The notes below the pieces were generated by a model. That model had not been told where the DNA came from. It did no database searches and worked only from the letters and a program-made list of their open reading frames with translations. Positions 61,683-64,000 of a DNA stretch of 64,000 nucleotides are shown here, one piece after another (positions within the stretch are counted from its first letter, which is position 1; each line of letters starts with the position of its first letter). Both the position numbers and the translations under genes were made by a program. The DNA is from Rhizobium freirei PRF 81 (lineage in GTDB: Bacteria > Pseudomonadota > Alphaproteobacteria > Rhizobiales > Rhizobiaceae), in assembly GCF_000359745.1 (NCBI RefSeq), contig NZ_AQHN01000056.1, forward strand, positions 62,001 to 126,000. Direction: 5' to 3'.

Positions 61683-63626
61683 TCAGCGTGGCTGAGGTTC
61701 AAAACCGCCTTCAGCTTCATCGCCCTTGGTGCCGAGCGTGCCATCCTTCTTCGCGCCGGTCTTCGGCACTGCCGAACCGCGGCTCGGCGGCGTGTCGTCG
61801 CCGAGATCGCGCGCCGGCTTTTCACCGCGGATCAGCGCCTTGATCTCTTCGCCGGTCAGCGTCTCATATTCGAGGAGGCCTTCGGCAATCGCCACGAAGC
61901 CATCATGCTGTTCCGTGAGGATGTCTCTGGCCTGCTTGTAAGCGTGGTCGATCAGGCGGCGCACTTCGTTGTCGATCTTCTGCGCAGTCGCTTCCGAAAC
62001 ATTCTTCGACTGCGAGACGGAATGACCGAGGAACACTTCCTGCTGGTTCTCGCCATAGGCGACCTGTCCGAGCTCGTCGGAGAAGCCCCACTGGGTCACC
62101 ATCGCGCGGGCAAGCTTGGTCGCCTGCTCGATGTCGGAGGATGCGCCGGAGGTGATGTTTTCCTTGCCGAAGGTCAGCTCTTCGGCGACGCGGCCGCCCA
62201 TCATGATGCAGAGGCGCGACACCATCCACTTGTAGCTCATCGAGTAGCGATCGCCCTCGGGGAGCTGCATGACCATGCCGAGCGCACGACCGCGCGGAAT
62301 GATGGTCGCCTTGTGCAGCGGATCAGCGAGATCGACATAGAGCGCCGTGATCGCATGGCCAGCCTCGTGGTAGGCGGTGAGCTTCTTTTCCGCTTCGGTC
62401 ATCGCCGAAGAACGGCGCTCGGCGCCCATCATGATCTTGTCCTTGGCGTCTTCGAATTCCTGCATCGTCACCAGGCGCTTGTTGCGGCGGGCAGCCATGA
62501 GGGCAGCTTCGTTGACAAGGTTCATCAGATCTGCACCTGAGAAACCGGGTGTGCCGCGAGCGAGCGTCTTCAGATCGACATTCGGAGCGAGCGGAACGTT
62601 GCGGGCATGGACCTTGAGGATGCGCTCGCGGCCGACGATATCCGGGTTCGGCACCACGACCTGGCGGTCGAAACGGCCCGGACGCAGCAGCGCAGGGTCG
62701 AGAACGTCGGGACGGTTGGTGGCCGCGATCAGGATGATGCCTTCATTGGCCTCGAAACCGTCCATTTCGACCAGCAACTGGTTCAGCGTCTGTTCGCGCT
62801 CGTCGTTACCGCCGCCGAGACCGGCGCCACGATGGCGACCGACGGCATCGATTTCGTCGATGAAGATGATGCAAGGCGCATTCTTCTTGGCCTGCTCGAA
62901 CATGTCGCGGACGCGGCTTGCGCCGACGCCGACGAACATTTCAACGAAGTCGGAACCGGAAATGGTGAAGAACGGCACGTTAGCTTCGCCGGCGATGGCG
63001 CGCGCCAGAAGCGTCTTACCCGTACCGGGAGGTCCCACAAGCAGAACGCCGCGCGGGATGCGACCGCCGAGACGCTGGAACTTCTGCGGATCGCGCAGGA
63101 ATTCAACGATTTCCTCCAGATCCTGTTTGGCTTCGTCGACACCTGCGACGTCCTCGAACGTGACGCGGCCATGCGCTTCCGTCAGAAGCTTGGCCTTGGA
63201 CTTGCCGAAGCCCATCGCACCGCGCGAGCCGCCCTGCATCTGCCGCATGAAGAACAGCCAGACACCGAGGATCAGTAGCATCGGCAGCAGCGTGCCGAGA
63301 TAGCTCAGGAAGCTCGACGAACCATCCGATTCGGGACGGCCGACAATGTTGACGTTCTTGTTCTGCAGGCGTTCAAGCAAGCTGTCATCCACGACCGGAG
63401 CATAGGTCTGGAAGGGTGTTCCATTTTCCACATAGCTGCCGACGACGCGATTGCCGGTGACGGTAACGTCACGGACGCGTCCGGAATCAACTTCCCGAAG
63501 GAACTGCGAATAAGGTATTTCCCTGGAGCCTGTTTGTGCCGGCGCGTTCTGAAACATACTGAACAGAGCAATCAACAGCAGAGCTATGATTGCCCACAGA
63601 GCGAAATTACGAAAATTAGGGTTCAT
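61683..63626 (-). CDS. ftsH: ATP-dependent zinc metalloprotease FtsH
   Basis: 647 aa inner-membrane protease. Two membrane helices ([17 protein letters not shown] at the start; [16 protein letters not shown] near 110), AAA+ Walker [14 protein letters not shown], Walker [15 protein letters not shown], second region of homology [19 protein letters not shown], and zinc site HEAGHAI. It degrades unassembled membrane proteins and regulators. ATG at 63626 follows GGGGAG. Confidence 0.96.
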   Translation of the reverse strand: MNPNFRNFALWAIIALLLIALFSMFQNAPAQTGSREIPYSQFLREVDSGRVRDVTVTGNRVVGSYVENGTPFQTYAPVVDDSLLERLQNKNVNIVGRPESDGSSSFLSYLGTLLPMLLILGVWLFFMRQMQGGSRGAMGFGKSKAKLLTEAHGRVTFEDVAGVDEAKQDLEEIVEFLRDPQKFQRLGGRIPRGVLLVGPPGTGKTLLARAIAGEANVPFFTISGSDFVEMFVGVGASRVRDMFEQAKKNAPCIIFIDEIDAVGRHRGAGLGGGNDEREQTLNQLLVEMDGFEANEGIILIAATNRPDVLDPALLRPGRFDRQVVVPNPDIVGRERILKVHARNVPLAPNVDLKTLARGTPGFSGADLMNLVNEAALMAARRNKRLVTMQEFEDAKDKIMMGAERRSSAMTEAEKKLTAYHEAGHAITALYVDLADPLHKATIIPRGRALGMVMQLPEGDRYSMSYKWMVSRLCIMMGGRVAEELTFGKENITSGASSDIEQATKLARAMVTQWGFSDELGQVAYGENQQEVFLGHSVSQSKNVSEATAQKIDNEVRRLIDHAYKQARDILTEQHDGFVAIAEGLLEYETLTGEEIKALIRGEKPARDLGDDTPPSRGSAVPKTGAKKDGTLGTKGDEAEGGFEPQPR

Positions 63627-63681
63627 CGAACTCCCCAGCACTGAAACTTCCGGCGCAAAGCGACGGCATTACTTGATCTCT

Positions 63682-63710
63682 AACATAGGGTTGCGCCAAG
63701 CCGTTGCCAA
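63682..63710 (-). promoter_or_regulatory. Possible promoter of ftsH
   Basis: On the minus strand TTGGCA (63710-63705) and TATGTT (63687-63682), 17 nt apart, start expected about 50 nt before the ftsH ATG. It lies in the tilS-ftsH gap, so ftsH may also be transcribed independently. Confidence 0.5.
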
Positions 63711-63742
63711 GGCAAACCGCGTCGGCGCATGCCTTTTTCCGT

Positions 63743-64000
63743 CTATATGACCGAAAGCGGCAGCCGCCTATAGGCTTGACGGCCAAAAGCGATCGAAAGC
63801 CGATCCGCAAAGATGAGGTCGAATCGTGTCAAAAAGCGGTCGAAGGGTGCAAGATAGGGTACGACCGCCACAGTTGGCGCCACGCCGGCCTCCTCCGGTA
63901 CAATCAGAGGCAGGGCAGCCCGAGCCCGCCGCACTGCCGCCCGCGGCAAATTCGGCGGAAAAATCAGTGCACTATCCGCACCGGCCGCTTGGACGCAGAT
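63743..64000 (-). CDS. tilS: tRNA(Ile)-lysidine synthase, 3' end (partial)
   Basis: 85 C-terminal residues, continuing past the right edge. The visible part starts ICVQAAGADSALIFPPN and ends QAYRRLPLSVI, fitting the weakly conserved TilS C-terminal region; the PP-loop is outside the window. Assignment rests mainly on position upstream of ftsH, as in other rhizobia (tilS-ftsH-glmM). Confidence 0.68.
   Translation of the reverse strand: MCVQAAGADSALIFPPNLPRAAVRRARAALPLIVPEEAGVAPTVAVVPYLAPFDRFLTRFDLIFADRLSIAFGRQAYRRLPLSVI

Noticed and set aside
1..64000. CRISPR arrays, prophage or intact insertion sequences
   Set aside because: No regularly spaced direct repeats, transposase, integrase or phage structural genes were found on either strand.

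Overview
The window is a stretch of high-GC alphaproteobacterial chromosome of Rhizobium/Agrobacterium type. Supporting signs are small rhizobial families (three DUF982 proteins, one DUF6074 protein), the tilS-ftsH-glmM order at the right end, a serC-serA pair, two tandem Omp25-like surface porin relatives, MetQ without a lipobox, and several copies of a short intergenic repeat common in rhizobia. The species was not determined.

Left third (1-17.9 kb): a peptide-type ABC transporter operon and a VOC protein are followed by a divergent aromatic-degradation cluster. A benzoate/2-aminobenzoate-CoA ligase (minus strand) faces a fused FAD monooxygenase/old-yellow-enzyme of the 2-aminobenzoyl-CoA monooxygenase/reductase type. 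Behind the latter come an SDR, a crotonase, two acyl-CoA dehydrogenases (one glutaryl-CoA dehydrogenase-like), a hot-dog thioesterase, a RidA-like protein and a hydratase/3-hydroxyacyl-CoA dehydrogenase fusion. Together they read as an aerobic CoA-dependent anthranilate (or related aryl-CoA) pathway with beta-oxidation-like lower steps. A palindrome TTTTAA-N2-TTAAAA occurs upstream of the transporter operon and twice in the ligase/monooxygenase promoter region, suggesting one shared regulator, which is not in the window.

Middle (17.9-44.8 kb): a mosaic of regulatory and metabolic genes. These include a class III adenylate cyclase, an SDR/LysR divergent pair, an LLM flavin monooxygenase with a CMD-family partner, OsmC, glycerate kinase, gamma-glutamyltransferase, an MFS exporter and a cold-shock protein. 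Further on are a ring-cleavage-dioxygenase-like VOC protein fused to an esterase, an L-fuconate dehydratase/CoA-transferase pair, an AhpD-like protein and a His-rich cupin. The metQ-metN-metI methionine transporter follows, with a perfect 48-bp inverted repeat between metQ and metN, then a 2-hydroxyacid dehydrogenase, a Tag-family glycosylase, the DUF982/DUF6074 group and a PilZ protein.

Right third (45-64 kb): a three-gene probable cell-surface glycan cluster (HAD-like, methyltransferase, unknown), tRNA-Met, mnmA, and a four-gene phospholipid operon (acyltransferase, CDP-diacylglycerol synthase, small membrane protein, CDP-alcohol transferase). Then come serA and serC, a family 25 glycosyltransferase, two tandem outer-membrane proteins, an SH3-domain secreted protein, glmM, a GDCCVxC zinc-ribbon-like protein, ftsH and the 3' end of tilS. 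The clearest leads for novelty are the aminobenzoyl-CoA cluster with its non-canonical crotonase and RidA members and its shared operator, the accessory phospholipid operon, the surface-glycan trio and the dioxygenase-esterase fusion. No CRISPR array, prophage or intact insertion sequence was seen.
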